A DNA stretch of 64,000 nt from Streptomyces mangrovi. Lineage in GTDB: Bacteria; Actinomycetota; Actinomycetes; Streptomycetales; Streptomycetaceae. The stretch is from assembly GCF_900114215.1 (NCBI RefSeq), contig NZ_FOSG01000005.1, positions 124,001 through 188,000 on the forward strand, written 5' to 3'. Below the pieces are notes generated by a model, which was not told where the DNA came from, ran no database searches, and saw nothing but the letters and a program-made list of their open reading frames with translations. This document shows positions 38,634-50,527 of this stretch, piece after piece. Each line of letters opens with the position of its first letter. Within the stretch, counting starts at the first letter, position 1. The translations under genes and the position numbers were made by a program.

Positions 38634-38963
38634 TCAGTGCCCCAGGAAGGCGGGGGTGAAGACCGCGAGGAAGCCGGCCAGCCCGATCAGCCCGAGGATC
38701 CAGGGCGCGGGGCTCAGCCGCTGCCCGCCGCCGGACCGCGCGCCGTGCTCGGCCAGATGGTGCGCGGCCTCGGCACGTGCGAGGCCGCGGGCCGTGAAGC
38801 GGCGGTCGCAGGTACCGCAGACCAGATGGCGTCCCTCCCCCGTGCCGCGGCCCCCCGTACCACGGCGCAGGCACAGCTCACGGGTGATCCTCACCTCGTG
38901 GATGCGCCCGTCCTGTCCGTAACCGCTGACCGTGCCCGTGGTCACCGTGCCCGTCGTCAGCAT
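38634..38963 (-). CDS. Small zinc-ribbon-like membrane protein, unknown
   Basis: 109 residues. Part one is polar with a possible metal site: C41 in RELCLRR, and CGTCDRRF, giving a Cys and a CxxC, plus H in GRHLVCGTC. The C terminus (APWILGLIGLAGFLAVFTPAFLG) is a single membrane anchor. A GGGGGG run precedes the ATG. I do not know the family; the composition suggests a membrane-tethered zinc-binding protein. It lies between dusB and glyS on the same strand. Confidence 0.65.
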   Translation of the reverse strand: MLTTGTVTTGTVSGYGQDGRIHEVRITRELCLRRGTGGRGTGEGRHLVCGTCDRRFTARGLARAEAAHHLAEHGARSGGGQRLSPAPWILGLIGLAGFLAVFTPAFLGH

Positions 38964-39102
38964 TCGTCCCCCCTTTTTTCGCCCTCCGGATCCCACCCGT
39001 GTGTGCCCGGCCGATTCTGGAAGGCGGCGCGCGGCGGCGCCAGAGCCGAGTGGGGCAGTGTTCGGCGGCGGCCGGTTTCCGGATCCCGGCAAGCGGGAAG
39101 CG

Positions 39103-39130
39103 AGCGGGGCGGCGGCAGGGCCGCCCCGCT
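39103..39130. terminator. Hairpin after glyS
   Basis: AGCGGGGCGGC (39103-39113) pairs with GCCGCCCCGCT (39120-39130), an 11-bp stem with 6-nt loop, about 105 bp past the glyS stop. The remaining 38964-39234 interval shows only GC-rich dyads. Confidence 0.6.
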
Positions 39131-39234
39131 TTCCGGCCCCGGTGCGGGCCCCGGAAACGGCCGGAGACCCCCGCACCCGCACCGGGTCCGGAGGCCTCCG
39201 TACACAAACCGCGTGCGCCGCGCGCACGGCGGGT

Positions 39235-40617
<1,383 letters not shown>

Positions 40618-40753
40618 GGTGCTCTCTTCGGTACAGACGACGGAATGCCTCAGGTTACCGGCGATGACGGGGGCGGGATCAAATCGGTTCGGGGTTCGGA
40701 CGCCGGAGGCGGGAAACCCGGTCGCCGTCGATTGCCGGGATCTCCATCTCATT

Positions 40754-40768
40754 TGACAATCATTTCCA
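40754..40768. promoter_or_regulatory. Zur box 1
   Basis: TGACAATCATTTCCA matches the Streptomyces Zur-box core TGAAAATCATTTTCA at 13 of 15 positions. It overlaps a TTGACA (40753-40758) that is a good -35 candidate. Confidence 0.8.
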
Positions 40769-40775
40769 ACTAGGG

Positions 40776-40790
40776 TGAAAATGAGTGTCA
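40776..40790. promoter_or_regulatory. Zur box 2, overlapping the znuA start region
   Basis: TGAAAATGAGTGTCA matches TGAAAATGATTTTCA at 13 of 15 positions. Its centre is 22 bp from that of box 1, two helical turns, so two Zur dimers could bind side by side. Confidence 0.8.
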
Positions 40791-41818
40791 TGAACGCTCG
40801 ACGCCGCCCTCTCATACCCCGCCCCCGCCGCCGCGCCGCCTCCCGCACCGCACTGGCCGGAGCCGCCGCCCTGGGCATGCTCGGCCTGACCGCCTGCGGC
40901 TCGGGAGGGACGGAAGGGACGGGAGGGGGAGCGGGCGACGGGGTGGACGTCGTCGCCTCGTTCTACCCGATGCAGTTCCTCGCCGAGGAGATAGGCGGGG
41001 AGCACGTCTCGGTCAGCTCCCTGGTCGAGCCCGGCGTCGAGCCGCACGATCTGGAACTGAGCCCGCGGCAGACCGCCGAGCTGGGCGAGGCGGACCTCGT
41101 GGTCTACCTCAGGGGATTCCAGCCGGCCGTGGACAAGGCGATCGAGCAGTCCGGAGTGGAGAACGTCGCCGAGGCCACCTCCTACACCGAGCCGGTGGAA
41201 CACGGCTCCGGTCACGAGGAGGGCCACGGAGAAGAGGGCCACGGGGAGGAGCCCGCCGAGGAGGGCCACGAGGGCCACGACCACGGCGGCGAGGGAGCCG
41301 CCGACCCGCACGTCTGGCTCGACCCGGTGAAGTACGCCGAGGTGGCCGAGGGCGTCGGCGACGCCCTGGCGGAGGCGGACCCGGACCACGCCGACGACTA
41401 CCGGAAGAACGCCGACGCCCTGGCCGAGAAGCTCAGGGACCTGGACGCGGACTTCCGCGAGGGTCTGGAGAACCGCAGGACCGACACCTTCATCACCGCC
41501 CACGCGGCCTTCGGTTACCTCGCCGACCGCTACGGCCTCCACGAGGAGTCCGTCGCCGGTCTCGACCCCGAGTCCGAGCCCAGCGGCGCGAGGATGAGGC
41601 AGCTGCACCGGGTGGCCGAGGAGGACGACGTCGACACGGTCTTCTTCGAGGCGGCGGCCGGCGAGCGCACCGCGAAGACCCTCGCCGACGACCTCGGGCT
41701 GCGCACCGACGTCCTCGACCCCGTCGAGGGAATCACCGACGCCTCCCCGGGCGACGACTACTTCGAGGTCATGCGGGCCAATCTCCAGGCCCTGCGGAAG
41801 GCGCTCGGCGCCCGGTGA
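40790..41818 (+). CDS. znuA: Zinc ABC transporter substrate-binding lipoprotein
   Basis: 342 residues. Lipobox [11 protein letters not shown]. Cluster A-I metal receptor: [39 protein letters not shown] with a metal His, then a His/Glu-rich loop (about 140-172; [14 protein letters not shown]) typical of zinc receptors, [34 protein letters not shown] and DVLDPVEGI. It collects Zn(II) outside the membrane. The start MNARRRP at 40790 is favoured; ATG 40781 is in frame and would lie inside Zur box 2. Confidence 0.93.
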   Translation: MNARRRPLIPRPRRRAASRTALAGAAALGMLGLTACGSGGTEGTGGGAGDGVDVVASFYPMQFLAEEIGGEHVSVSSLVEPGVEPHDLELSPRQTAELGEADLVVYLRGFQPAVDKAIEQSGVENVAEATSYTEPVEHGSGHEEGHGEEGHGEEPAEEGHEGHDHGGEGAADPHVWLDPVKYAEVAEGVGDALAEADPDHADDYRKNADALAEKLRDLDADFREGLENRRTDTFITAHAAFGYLADRYGLHEESVAGLDPESEPSGARMRQLHRVAEEDDVDTVFFEAAAGERTAKTLADDLGLRTDVLDPVEGITDASPGDDYFEVMRANLQALRKALGAR

Positions 41819-41829
41819 GGAGGACGGTC

Positions 41830-42630
41830 ATGACGGACGAGCACACCGCCGCGGCGCGGGCCGCGGCAGACGCGACGGCACCGGCGGCGCCCCCGGTGCT
41901 GTCCCTGCGGGGCGTGACCGCCTCGCTCGGGGCGCGGCCGGTGCTGCGCGGCATCGACCTGGCCGTGGGGCGGGGCGAGGTCGTCGCCCTGCTCGGCGCG
42001 AACGGCTCGGGCAAGTCCACGACGGTGCGGGCCGCCGTGGGCCAGGTGCAGACCTCGGGCGGCGCGCTGGAGCTGTTCGGCACCCCGCTGCGCCGCTTCC
42101 GCGACTGGCACCGCGTGGGCTACGTACCGCAGCGCTCGACCGCGGCGGCCGGCGTGCCCGCGACCGTGCGCGAGGTCGTCGCCTCCGGGCGGCTGGCCCG
42201 CAGGCGGCTGGGGCCGCTGGGCCGCGGCGACCGGGCGGCGGTACGGCGGGCCCTGGAGCTGGTCGGGCTGGCCGACCGGTCGCGGGACTCGGTGAACGCG
42301 CTCTCCGGCGGCCAGCACCAGCGCGTGCTGATAGCCCGCGCGCTGGCCGGCGAGCCCGAGCTGCTGGTCATGGACGAGCCGCTGGCCGGCGTGGACCTGC
42401 TCAGCCAGGGCGTCCTGGCCGAGGCGCTGCGCGAGCAGACCGGCGAGGGCGCCTCCGTCCTGCTGGTGCTGCACGAACTCGGCCCGCTGGCCCCGCTGAT
42501 CGACCGCACGGTCGTCCTGCACGACGGCCGCGTGGAGCGCGTGGAGGGCACCGCGCACCTCCACGACCAGGCGTGCCACCCGCACGCCGACTCCCTGGCC
42601 GAACCGACCCGGACCGGACTGCTGACATGA
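41830..42630 (+). CDS. znuC: Zinc ABC transporter ATP-binding protein
   Basis: 266 residues. Walker A LLGANGSGKSTTV, Q-loop in GYVPQRST, signature LSGGQHQRVLIARAL, Walker B ELLVMDEPLAG and H-loop VLHEL. It drives zinc import with ZnuA and ZnuB. The ATG at 41830 has GAGGAGG upstream, 12 bp after znuA. The stop overlaps znuB as ATGA. Confidence 0.95.
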   Translation: MTDEHTAAARAAADATAPAAPPVLSLRGVTASLGARPVLRGIDLAVGRGEVVALLGANGSGKSTTVRAAVGQVQTSGGALELFGTPLRRFRDWHRVGYVPQRSTAAAGVPATVREVVASGRLARRRLGPLGRGDRAAVRRALELVGLADRSRDSVNALSGGQHQRVLIARALAGEPELLVMDEPLAGVDLLSQGVLAEALREQTGEGASVLLVLHELGPLAPLIDRTVVLHDGRVERVEGTAHLHDQACHPHADSLAEPTRTGLLT

Positions 42631-43547
42631 TCGAGATCCTCCAGCCCGCCTTCATGCAGCGCGCGCTGCTCGCCGCGCTGCTGGTCGGCGTCGCGGCCCC
42701 CGCCATCGGCATCTACCTCGTCCAGCGCCGCCAGGCGATCATGGGCGACGGGATCGGGCACGTGGCCCTCACCGGTGTGGCGCTGGGCTTCCTGCTGAGC
42801 ACCAGCCCGGTGTGGACGGCCGTGGTGGTCGCCTCGCTCGGCTCGGTCGCGATGGAGCTGATCCGCTGGTACGGCAGAACGCGCGGCGACGTGGCCCTGG
42901 CCATGCTGTTCTACGGCGGCATGGCGGGCGGCGTCCTGATCATCAACCTGGCGCCGGGCGGCACCACGGCCGATCTCCTCTCCCCGCTCTTCGGGTCGGT
43001 CATGACCGTCTCGCCCGAGGACGTCACCGCCATCGTGGTGCTGTCGGTCCTCGCCCTGGCGGTCTCCTTCGGACTGCGGCGGCAGCTCTTCGCCGTCTGC
43101 CAGGACGAGGAGTTCGCCCGGGTCAGCGGGCTCCCGGTGCGGCTGCTCAACCTGCTGCTGGCCGTCACCGCCGCCGTCACCGTGACCGTGGCCATGCGGG
43201 TGGTGGGCCTGCTGCTGGTGAGCGCCCTGATGGTGATCCCGGTGGCCGCGGCCCAGCAGGTCACGCGCGGCTTCGCGACCACCATGGGGCTGGCGGTGGG
43301 CATGGGTGTGCTGGTGTCCGTGTCCGGCACCGCCACCTCGTACTACGCCGACGTGCCGCCCGGCGCCACCATCGTGCTGCTGGCCATCGCGCTGTTCGCC
43401 CTCCTGTCCGCGGCGGCCCCGCTGCTGAACCGCGCACGGCTGAGGGCGCGGGCGCGGGACGAGGAGGGGACCGGACCGGACGAGCGGGCGGGAGACCGGG
43501 AGGGGGAGGGCCGGCAGGCGGCCGAAGGCGTTACGGTCGTGCGGTGA
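42627..43547 (+). CDS. znuB: Zinc ABC transporter permease
   Basis: 306 residues, ABC-3 family with about eight membrane segments: FMQRALLAALLVGVAAPAIGIYLVQRRQAIMGDGIGHVALTG, ALAMLFYGGMAGGVLI, VTVTVAMRVVGLLLVSALMVIPVAAAQ and IVLLAIALFALLSAA. A charged C-terminal tail (about 40 residues) is cytoplasmic. It starts inside the znuC stop (ATGA), so is coupled. Confidence 0.95.
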   Translation: MIEILQPAFMQRALLAALLVGVAAPAIGIYLVQRRQAIMGDGIGHVALTGVALGFLLSTSPVWTAVVVASLGSVAMELIRWYGRTRGDVALAMLFYGGMAGGVLIINLAPGGTTADLLSPLFGSVMTVSPEDVTAIVVLSVLALAVSFGLRRQLFAVCQDEEFARVSGLPVRLLNLLLAVTAAVTVTVAMRVVGLLLVSALMVIPVAAAQQVTRGFATTMGLAVGMGVLVSVSGTATSYYADVPPGATIVLLAIALFALLSAAAPLLNRARLRARARDEEGTGPDERAGDREGEGRQAAEGVTVVR

Positions 43548-43671
43548 CCGATGGTCGTCGGCGGCCGGCGCGGCCGATGACACCGCCGGTGCGGAGTGCG
43601 CCCGGCGGCGCACGGCACACCTGGCACAATGGCCGATCAGCTACGCGAGGTAGCGCCGACTCTAGGAGGCA

Positions 43672-44100
43672 ATGGTGGCGACCGCAGGTCCCCCCGTACG
43701 CGGCCGGTCGACCCGGCAGCGCGCCGCTGTGGCGGCGGCGCTCGGCGAGGTCGACGAGTTCCGCAGCGCCCAGGAGCTGCACGACATGCTCAAGCACCGA
43801 GGCGACTCCGTCGGTCTGACCACCGTCTACCGCACGCTCCAGTCGCTCGCCGACGCCGGCGAGGTGGACGTGCTGCGCACCGACGAGGGCGAGGCCGTCT
43901 ACCGCCGGTGCAGCACCGACGACCACCACCACCACCTGGTCTGCCGCAACTGCGGCAAGGCCGTGGAGGTGGAGGGACCCGCGGTGGAGAAGTGGGCGGA
44001 CTCCATCGCCGCGGAGCACGGTTTCGTGGACGTGGCCCACACCATCGAGATCTTCGGCACCTGCGGCGAGTGCGCCGCCGCCCGGAGCTCCAAGGCCTGA
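43672..44100 (+). CDS. zur: Zinc uptake regulator, Fur family
   Basis: 142 residues. Winged HTH (RSTRQRAAVAAALGEVDEFRSAQELHDMLKHRGDSVGLTTVYRTLQSLADAGEV) and dimer domain with metal sites DDHHHHLVCRNCGK and CGECAAA, the Cys4 structural zinc site, plus the sensory His residues. It represses znuACB when zinc is ample by binding the Zur boxes. AGGAGG lies upstream of the ATG, 124 bp after znuB; it may be cotranscribed or have its own promoter. Confidence 0.95.
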   Translation: MVATAGPPVRGRSTRQRAAVAAALGEVDEFRSAQELHDMLKHRGDSVGLTTVYRTLQSLADAGEVDVLRTDEGEAVYRRCSTDDHHHHLVCRNCGKAVEVEGPAVEKWADSIAAEHGFVDVAHTIEIFGTCGECAAARSSKA

Positions 44101-44107
44101 GGACCCC

Positions 44108-44150
44108 GGCGCGGCCCTGACGCTCCCGCCGGGAGCGTCAGGGCCGCGCC
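44108..44150. terminator. Perfect 20-bp hairpin between zur and uppS
   Basis: Arms 44108-44127 and 44131-44150 are fully complementary, with a 3-nt loop. It lies 7 bp after zur and 35 bp from the end of the convergent uppS gene, so it acts for both. Confidence 0.9.
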
Positions 44151-44185
44151 GCGCGTCCGGGCTCCGCACGTCCGGACCGGCGGCG

Positions 44186-45046
44186 TCAGGCCTGCGGCGG
44201 TACGGTCCCCTCCGACCGCGCGGGCGCGGCCTGCGACGCGGCGGGCGCGACGGGCTCCGCGCCGCCGAAGCGGCGGTCGCGGCGGGCGTACTCCAGGCAC
44301 GCGTCCCACAGGTTGCGGCGGTCGAAGTCCGGCCACAGCACGTCCTGGAAGACCATCTCGGCGTACGCGCTCTGCCATATCAGGTAGTTGGAGGTGCGCT
44401 GCTCGCCCGAGGGCCGCACGAAGAGGTCCACGTCCGGCATGTCCGGGTAGTACAGGTACTTCGCGACCGTCTTCTCGTTCACCTTCGACGGGTCCAGCCG
44501 CCCGGCCCGCACGTCCGCCGCGATGGCCGCCGCCGCGTCGGCGATCTCGGCCCGGCCGCCGTAGTTGACGCAGAAGTACAGCGTCATGGCGTCGTTGTCC
44601 TTCGTCTGCTCCTGCGCCACCTGGAGCTCCTGGACGACCGACTTCCACAGCTTGGGCATCCGGCCGACCCAGCGGATGCGGATGCCGAGCGCGTCCATCT
44701 CGTCGCGGCGGCGGCGGATGACGTCGCGGTTGAAATTCATCAGGAAGCGGACCTCCTCGGGGGACCGCTTCCAGTTCTCGGTGGAGAAGGCGTACAGGGA
44801 GAGGTTCTTCACGCCCATCTCCAGACAGCCCTTGAGCACGTCCATCACGACGCCCTCGCCGACCTTGTGCCCCTCGGTGCGCGGCAGCCCGCGCTGCTTG
44901 GCCCAGCGCCCGTTGCCGTCCATCACGACCGCCACATGCCTGGGCACCAGGTCGGCGGGGATGCGCGGCGGACGCGCGCCGGAGGGATGCGGTTCGGGGG
45001 TGAGGTACTCGCGACGCTGCCGGGACAGCATTCCGCGCCGTGCCAT
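44186..45046 (-). CDS. uppS: Isoprenyl transferase (undecaprenyl diphosphate synthase family)
   Basis: 286 residues. cis-Prenyltransferase motifs: [27 protein letters not shown] with the catalytic Asp, [30 protein letters not shown] and [27 protein letters not shown]. It makes the lipid carrier for peptidoglycan. The ATG at 45046 (MARRGML) has TGGAG 9 nt upstream; ATG 45055 abuts it and is less likely. The Ala/Pro-rich tail of about 20 residues is not conserved. Confidence 0.96.
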   Translation of the reverse strand: MARRGMLSRQRREYLTPEPHPSGARPPRIPADLVPRHVAVVMDGNGRWAKQRGLPRTEGHKVGEGVVMDVLKGCLEMGVKNLSLYAFSTENWKRSPEEVRFLMNFNRDVIRRRRDEMDALGIRIRWVGRMPKLWKSVVQELQVAQEQTKDNDAMTLYFCVNYGGRAEIADAAAAIAADVRAGRLDPSKVNEKTVAKYLYYPDMPDVDLFVRPSGEQRTSNYLIWQSAYAEMVFQDVLWPDFDRRNLWDACLEYARRDRRFGGAEPVAPAASQAAPARSEGTVPPQA

Positions 45047-45136
45047 GCGGTTCATCTCCAGTCGGGCGGGGCCCGGGAAGGCCGCGCCTGGGTGAGGACG
45101 GGGAAGGGTTACCGGGAGCGTAGCCGGTCGGCTCCC

Positions 45137-45886
45137 TCAGGTCTTCTCGACGTAGCGCAGGGAGCGCAGACCCCGCTCCAGGTGCCAGTGCAGATACGCC
45201 GACACCAGCCCGCTGCCCTCGCGCACATGCCGGGCCTCGGCCGCGTCGGCCGTCGCCCAGTCGCCCGTCAGCAGCGCGCCCAGCAGCCGCAGCGCCTCGG
45301 GGGACGGCACGACGCTGCCCGGCCTGCGGCAGTCGGCGCACACCACCCCGCCGGCGGCGACGGAGAAGAAGCGGTTGGGTCCGGGCAGCCCGCACTGGGC
45401 GCACGCCTCGAAGCTGGGCGCGTAACCGCCCACGGCCAGTGAGCGCAGCAGGAAGGCGTCCAGCACCAGCGCCGGGGCGTGCTCACCGGCGGCGAGGGTG
45501 CGCAGGCCGCCGATCAGCAGCAGGTACTGCTGGACGTTGGGCTCGCCCTCGTGGTCGGTGAACCGCTCGGCCGTCTCCAGCATGGCCGTCCCGGCGGTGT
45601 AGCGGGCGTAGTCGGTGACGATGTTCCGCCCGTACGGCGCGATGGTCTCGGTCTGGGTGCACAGCGGCAGGCCGCGTCCGATCAGATCGCTGCCGCGCGC
45701 GAAGAACTGGATGTCGACGTGGGAGAACGGCTCCAGCCGCGCCCCGAACTTCGACTTGGTGCGCCGCACGCCCCGGGCCACGGCCCGTACCCGTCCGTGT
45801 CCGCGCGTGAGCAGCGTGATGATGCGGTCGGCCTCGCCCAGCTTCTGGGTGCGCAGGACCACGCCGTCGTCGCGGAACAGACTCAT
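45137..45886 (-). CDS. recO: DNA repair protein RecO
   Basis: 249 residues. MSLFRDDGVVLRTQKLGEADRIITLLTRGHGRVRAVARGVRRTKSKFGARLEPF is the OB fold. The helical part follows, and the zinc finger is CAQCGLPGPNRFFSVAAGGVVCADC. RecO loads RecA on SSB-coated DNA with RecR. GGGGGA lies before the ATG; the longer frame upstream is rejected. It lies 91 bp upstream of uppS on the same strand. Confidence 0.96.
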   Translation of the reverse strand: MSLFRDDGVVLRTQKLGEADRIITLLTRGHGRVRAVARGVRRTKSKFGARLEPFSHVDIQFFARGSDLIGRGLPLCTQTETIAPYGRNIVTDYARYTAGTAMLETAERFTDHEGEPNVQQYLLLIGGLRTLAAGEHAPALVLDAFLLRSLAVGGYAPSFEACAQCGLPGPNRFFSVAAGGVVCADCRRPGSVVPSPEALRLLGALLTGDWATADAAEARHVREGSGLVSAYLHWHLERGLRSLRYVEKT

Positions 45887-45956
45887 TCCCCCATTGTCCC
45901 CCACCCCTCCCCCGGCCGGGGGACACGGGCGGGAGGCGTGCGGGGGCCGGGAAGCG

Positions 45957-46649
45957 TCAGGAAGGGGTGGTGCGGGCGGCGTCCAGCAGCCGGTCGGTCT
46001 CCTCCCCGCACAGCCGCAGCGTCCGGCCCACCAGGCCCAGCGTCCTGCGCTCACCGGGGGTGTACGGGCCGTCGGCGAGCGCGATGCGGGCGCCCAGCAG
46101 CAGCAGGCTCTCGCGGCCGGGCCCGGCCAGGTGCGGAGCGAGCGGGGCCAGGGCCTCGTGCAGCTCTATCTCCATGGTGACCCCGTCGGAGCCCACCGCC
46201 GCGAGCAGGGCGACCAGCTGCTCCTCGGAGCAGCCGGTGAAGCCGGCGGCCCGCATCCCCTCCACGGCCGCCTCGCGGACCGACCTCGCCTCGCAGCCGC
46301 CCACCGCCAGCACCGCCAGCGCGACGGCGTGCACGGCGTCGCGGAGCATGGCGCTCAGCCGGGTGGTGGTGGGGTGGTCGAGGGTGTCGGTGCCGAAGTG
46401 GCCCTCGCAGGCCGCGCACTCCAGCACGGGCCCGGCCTCGCCGCGCGGCAGCACGGGGAGCCCGAGCACCACCAGGCGGCGGCGCCCGGTGCGGCGTCTG
46501 TAGTTGCGGTCGCCGCCGCAGGAGGGACAGAAGAACTCGCCGTCGTCGACCGTGTGCCAGGCCGTGCGGACGCCCGCCAGCCGCAGTCTCCGGCCGTCCC
46601 GGCCCCGGGGGTGCACCACTGCCGTACCTCCGTCACGCTCCTGCGCCAT
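45957..46649 (-). CDS. TerB-family protein with N-terminal zinc ribbon
   Basis: 230 residues. First a zinc-ribbon-like part: FFCPSCGGDRNYRR and LECAACEGHFGTD (two CxxC pairs). Then a TerB helical domain (about 95-225): RLSAMLRDAVHAVALAVLAVGGC, GCSEEQLVALLAAVGSDGVTMEIELHEAL, ESLLLLGARIALADGPYTPGERRTLGLVGRTL, with the acidic Asp of metal-binding TerB. TerB proteins are linked to tellurite resistance and membrane stress, but a role here is unknown. Confidence 0.85.
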   Translation of the reverse strand: MAQERDGGTAVVHPRGRDGRRLRLAGVRTAWHTVDDGEFFCPSCGGDRNYRRRTGRRRLVVLGLPVLPRGEAGPVLECAACEGHFGTDTLDHPTTTRLSAMLRDAVHAVALAVLAVGGCEARSVREAAVEGMRAAGFTGCSEEQLVALLAAVGSDGVTMEIELHEALAPLAPHLAGPGRESLLLLGARIALADGPYTPGERRTLGLVGRTLRLCGEETDRLLDAARTTPS

Positions 46650-46951
46650 TGCCGCGTGGGCGTGATGTTAACCACATCGATGAGGTGCCGTCAGTACCCC
46701 GGAAGGCACCCATCCCTTCCCCCTGTGGCCCTTGCGGGCCGGGCCGAAGGACGTACGCGCAGGTCGGACAGGGTTGCGCGGCGCCCCCGCGCCGGGCGGA
46801 AACCTTTGCGAAAGCATGGGGAGCCGGGGAGACCCCGGGCCCCGGCAAACCGGTCGCGGGCCGCCGTCGCGGTGAGCTCCCGCGGAGAAGGCCCGCCCCG
46901 CCGGACGGGCGTCCGGCGGGGCGGGCGGTGCTCACAGCGGAGGGTGCCGCG
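46650..46951. other. 302-bp intergenic region between the TerB and leuA genes
   Basis: I see no coding sequence with supporting bias. It contains the leuA terminator at its right end and should hold the TerB-gene promoter at its left. Confidence 0.6.
46891..46926 (-). terminator. leuA terminator
   Basis: A perfect 16-bp GC stem (46891-46906 with 46911-46926) and 4-nt loop, 25 bp past the leuA stop. Confidence 0.85.
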
Positions 46952-48886
<1,935 letters not shown>

Positions 48887-48970
48887 TCAGCGTAACCGAG
48901 GCGGACGGTGCGTGGCGGCGCGTATCAGTATGCGAGAACTCACATGGGTGAGCGCGGCTTATGCGGACCG

Positions 48971-49006
48971 GCCCCCGCCTCCCCGCCGGGGCGGGGAGGC
49001 GGGGGC
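48971..49006. terminator. era terminator
   Basis: A perfect 14-bp stem (48971-48984 with 48993-49006) and 8-nt loop, 35 bp past the era stop on the minus strand. Confidence 0.85.
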
Positions 49007-49040
49007 GCGGCTCGCGGAAGCCGAGTCCTGGAAGCCGAGC

Positions 49041-50003
49041 CTAGAAACCGAGCCTGCGCAGCTGCTTGGGGTCGCGCTGCCAGTCCTTGGCGACCTTGAC
49101 GTGCAGGTCGAGGTAGACGGGGGTGCCCAGCAGCGCCTCGATCTGCTTGCGGGACTTGGTGCCGACCTCCTTGAGCCGGCTGCCCTTGGGGCCGATGACG
49201 ATGCCCTTCTGGCTGGGGCGCTCGATGAAGACGTTGGCGTGGACGTCCAGCAGCGGCCGGTCCGCCGGGCGTCCCTCGCGCGGCGTCATCTCCTCGACCA
49301 CCACGGCGATGGAGTGCGGCAGCTCGTCGCGCACCCCTTCCAGCGCCGCCTCGCGGATCAGCTCGGCGACCATGACCTGCTCGGGCTCGTCGGTGAGGTC
49401 GCCGTCCGGGTACAGCTGCGGGCCCTCGGGCAGCAGGGGGACGAGCAGATCGGCCAGCAGGCCCACCTGGTCGCCGGCGGTGGCGGAGACGGGGACGATC
49501 TCGGCCCACTCGATGCCCAGTTCCTTGCCGAGCCGGTCGACGGCGACCAGCTGCTCGGCCAGTGCCCTGGAGTCCACCAGATCGGTCTTGGTGACGATCG
49601 CGACCTTCGGGGTGCGCTTCATGGCCGCCAGCTCGCCCGCGATGAAGCGGTCGCCGGGGCCGATCTTCTGGTCGGCCGGCAGGCAGAAGCCGATCACGTC
49701 GACCTCGGCCCAGGTGGTGCGCACCACGTCGTTGAGGCGCTCGCCCAGCAGGGTGCGCGGCTTGTGCAGACCGGGGGTGTCCACCAGGACTAGCTGCGCG
49801 TCGGGGCGGTGGACGATGCCGCGCACGGTGTGGCGGGTGGTCTGCGGGCGGTTGGAGGTGATCGCGACCTTCGTTCCCACCAGGGCGTTGGTGAGGGTCG
49901 ACTTGCCCGCGTTGGGGCGGCCGACGAAGCAGGCGAAGCCCGCGCGGTGCGGCGCGGACTCCGCCTGCTGCTCGGGCCGGGAGGAGGGGGAACGGTCGCT
50001 CAT
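49041..50003 (-). CDS. era: GTPase Era
   Basis: 320 residues. G1 FVGRPNAGKSTLTNAL, G2 region SNRPQTTRH, G3 LVDTPGLHKP, G4 VTKTDLVD, G5 PVSATAGDQ. The KH domain has NVFIERPSQKGIVIGPKGSRLKEVG and ends KDWQRDPKQLRRLGF. Era binds 16S rRNA in 30S maturation. ATG 50003 (MSDRSPS) has GGGGAG 10 nt upstream; ATG 50012 would touch it. It shares a cluster with ybeY and phoH, both tied to rRNA processing. Confidence 0.95.
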   Translation of the reverse strand: MSDRSPSSRPEQQAESAPHRAGFACFVGRPNAGKSTLTNALVGTKVAITSNRPQTTRHTVRGIVHRPDAQLVLVDTPGLHKPRTLLGERLNDVVRTTWAEVDVIGFCLPADQKIGPGDRFIAGELAAMKRTPKVAIVTKTDLVDSRALAEQLVAVDRLGKELGIEWAEIVPVSATAGDQVGLLADLLVPLLPEGPQLYPDGDLTDEPEQVMVAELIREAALEGVRDELPHSIAVVVEEMTPREGRPADRPLLDVHANVFIERPSQKGIVIGPKGSRLKEVGTKSRKQIEALLGTPVYLDLHVKVAKDWQRDPKQLRRLGF

Positions 50004-50072
50004 GGTGGCCATTCTCCCCGATCCGCGGAGCGCCCCAGTACCGGCCGTCCCGCCCTCTGCCCGCCCGGCGGT

Positions 50073-50426
50073 TCAGCCCGCGGTGACGGTGGAGCGGACC
50101 GCGCCGTCGGGGCCGGCGAGCAGCACCGGGGTGGCCGGGCCGCCCAGCTCGTGGACGGCGGCGAGGTCGGCGGAGGGCACGGCGGGCGCCTCGGAGACCA
50201 CGGCCGCGGCCTCCAGGGACTTGGCCCCGGAGGCCACCGCCATCGCGACGGCCGTCTGCAGCGCGCTCAGCCGGAGCGACTTCAGGGCGACGGTTCCGGC
50301 CACGTACGTGCGCCCGGTCTCGTCGCGTACGGCCGCACCCTCGGGCACGGCGTTGCGGGCCCGCGCGCTGCGCGCGAGGGTGACGATCTTGCGGTCTTCG
50401 GGATCCAGGTCGGCGGCTTCGCTCAT
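50073..50426 (-). CDS. Degenerate cytidine-deaminase-like protein
   Basis: 117 residues. The fold can be followed (DRKIVTLARSARARNAVPEGAAVRDETGRTYVAGTV, LRLSALQTAVAMAVASG, LEAAAVVSEA), but the zinc motif is gone: where deaminases have C/H-A-E, this reads S-A-L, and no PCxxC is present. It is therefore unlikely to deaminate. It lies between era and the CorC-like gene, as in other Streptomyces as I recall, so the degenerate form is probably conserved and useful. The ATG at 50426 (MSEAADLDPEDRK) is chosen over upstream in-frame starts. Confidence 0.8.
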   Translation of the reverse strand: MSEAADLDPEDRKIVTLARSARARNAVPEGAAVRDETGRTYVAGTVALKSLRLSALQTAVAMAVASGAKSLEAAAVVSEAPAVPSADLAAVHELGGPATPVLLAGPDGAVRSTVTAG

Positions 50427-50527
50427 GCGGGTGAGCATATGTGCTCGCCCCCGCGAAGGGGCGGCCCGGACTGGGAAAGGGCACACCACGCCCCGTGGCC
50501 CCGGCTCGGCTCCGTCGGCGCCGGCCG

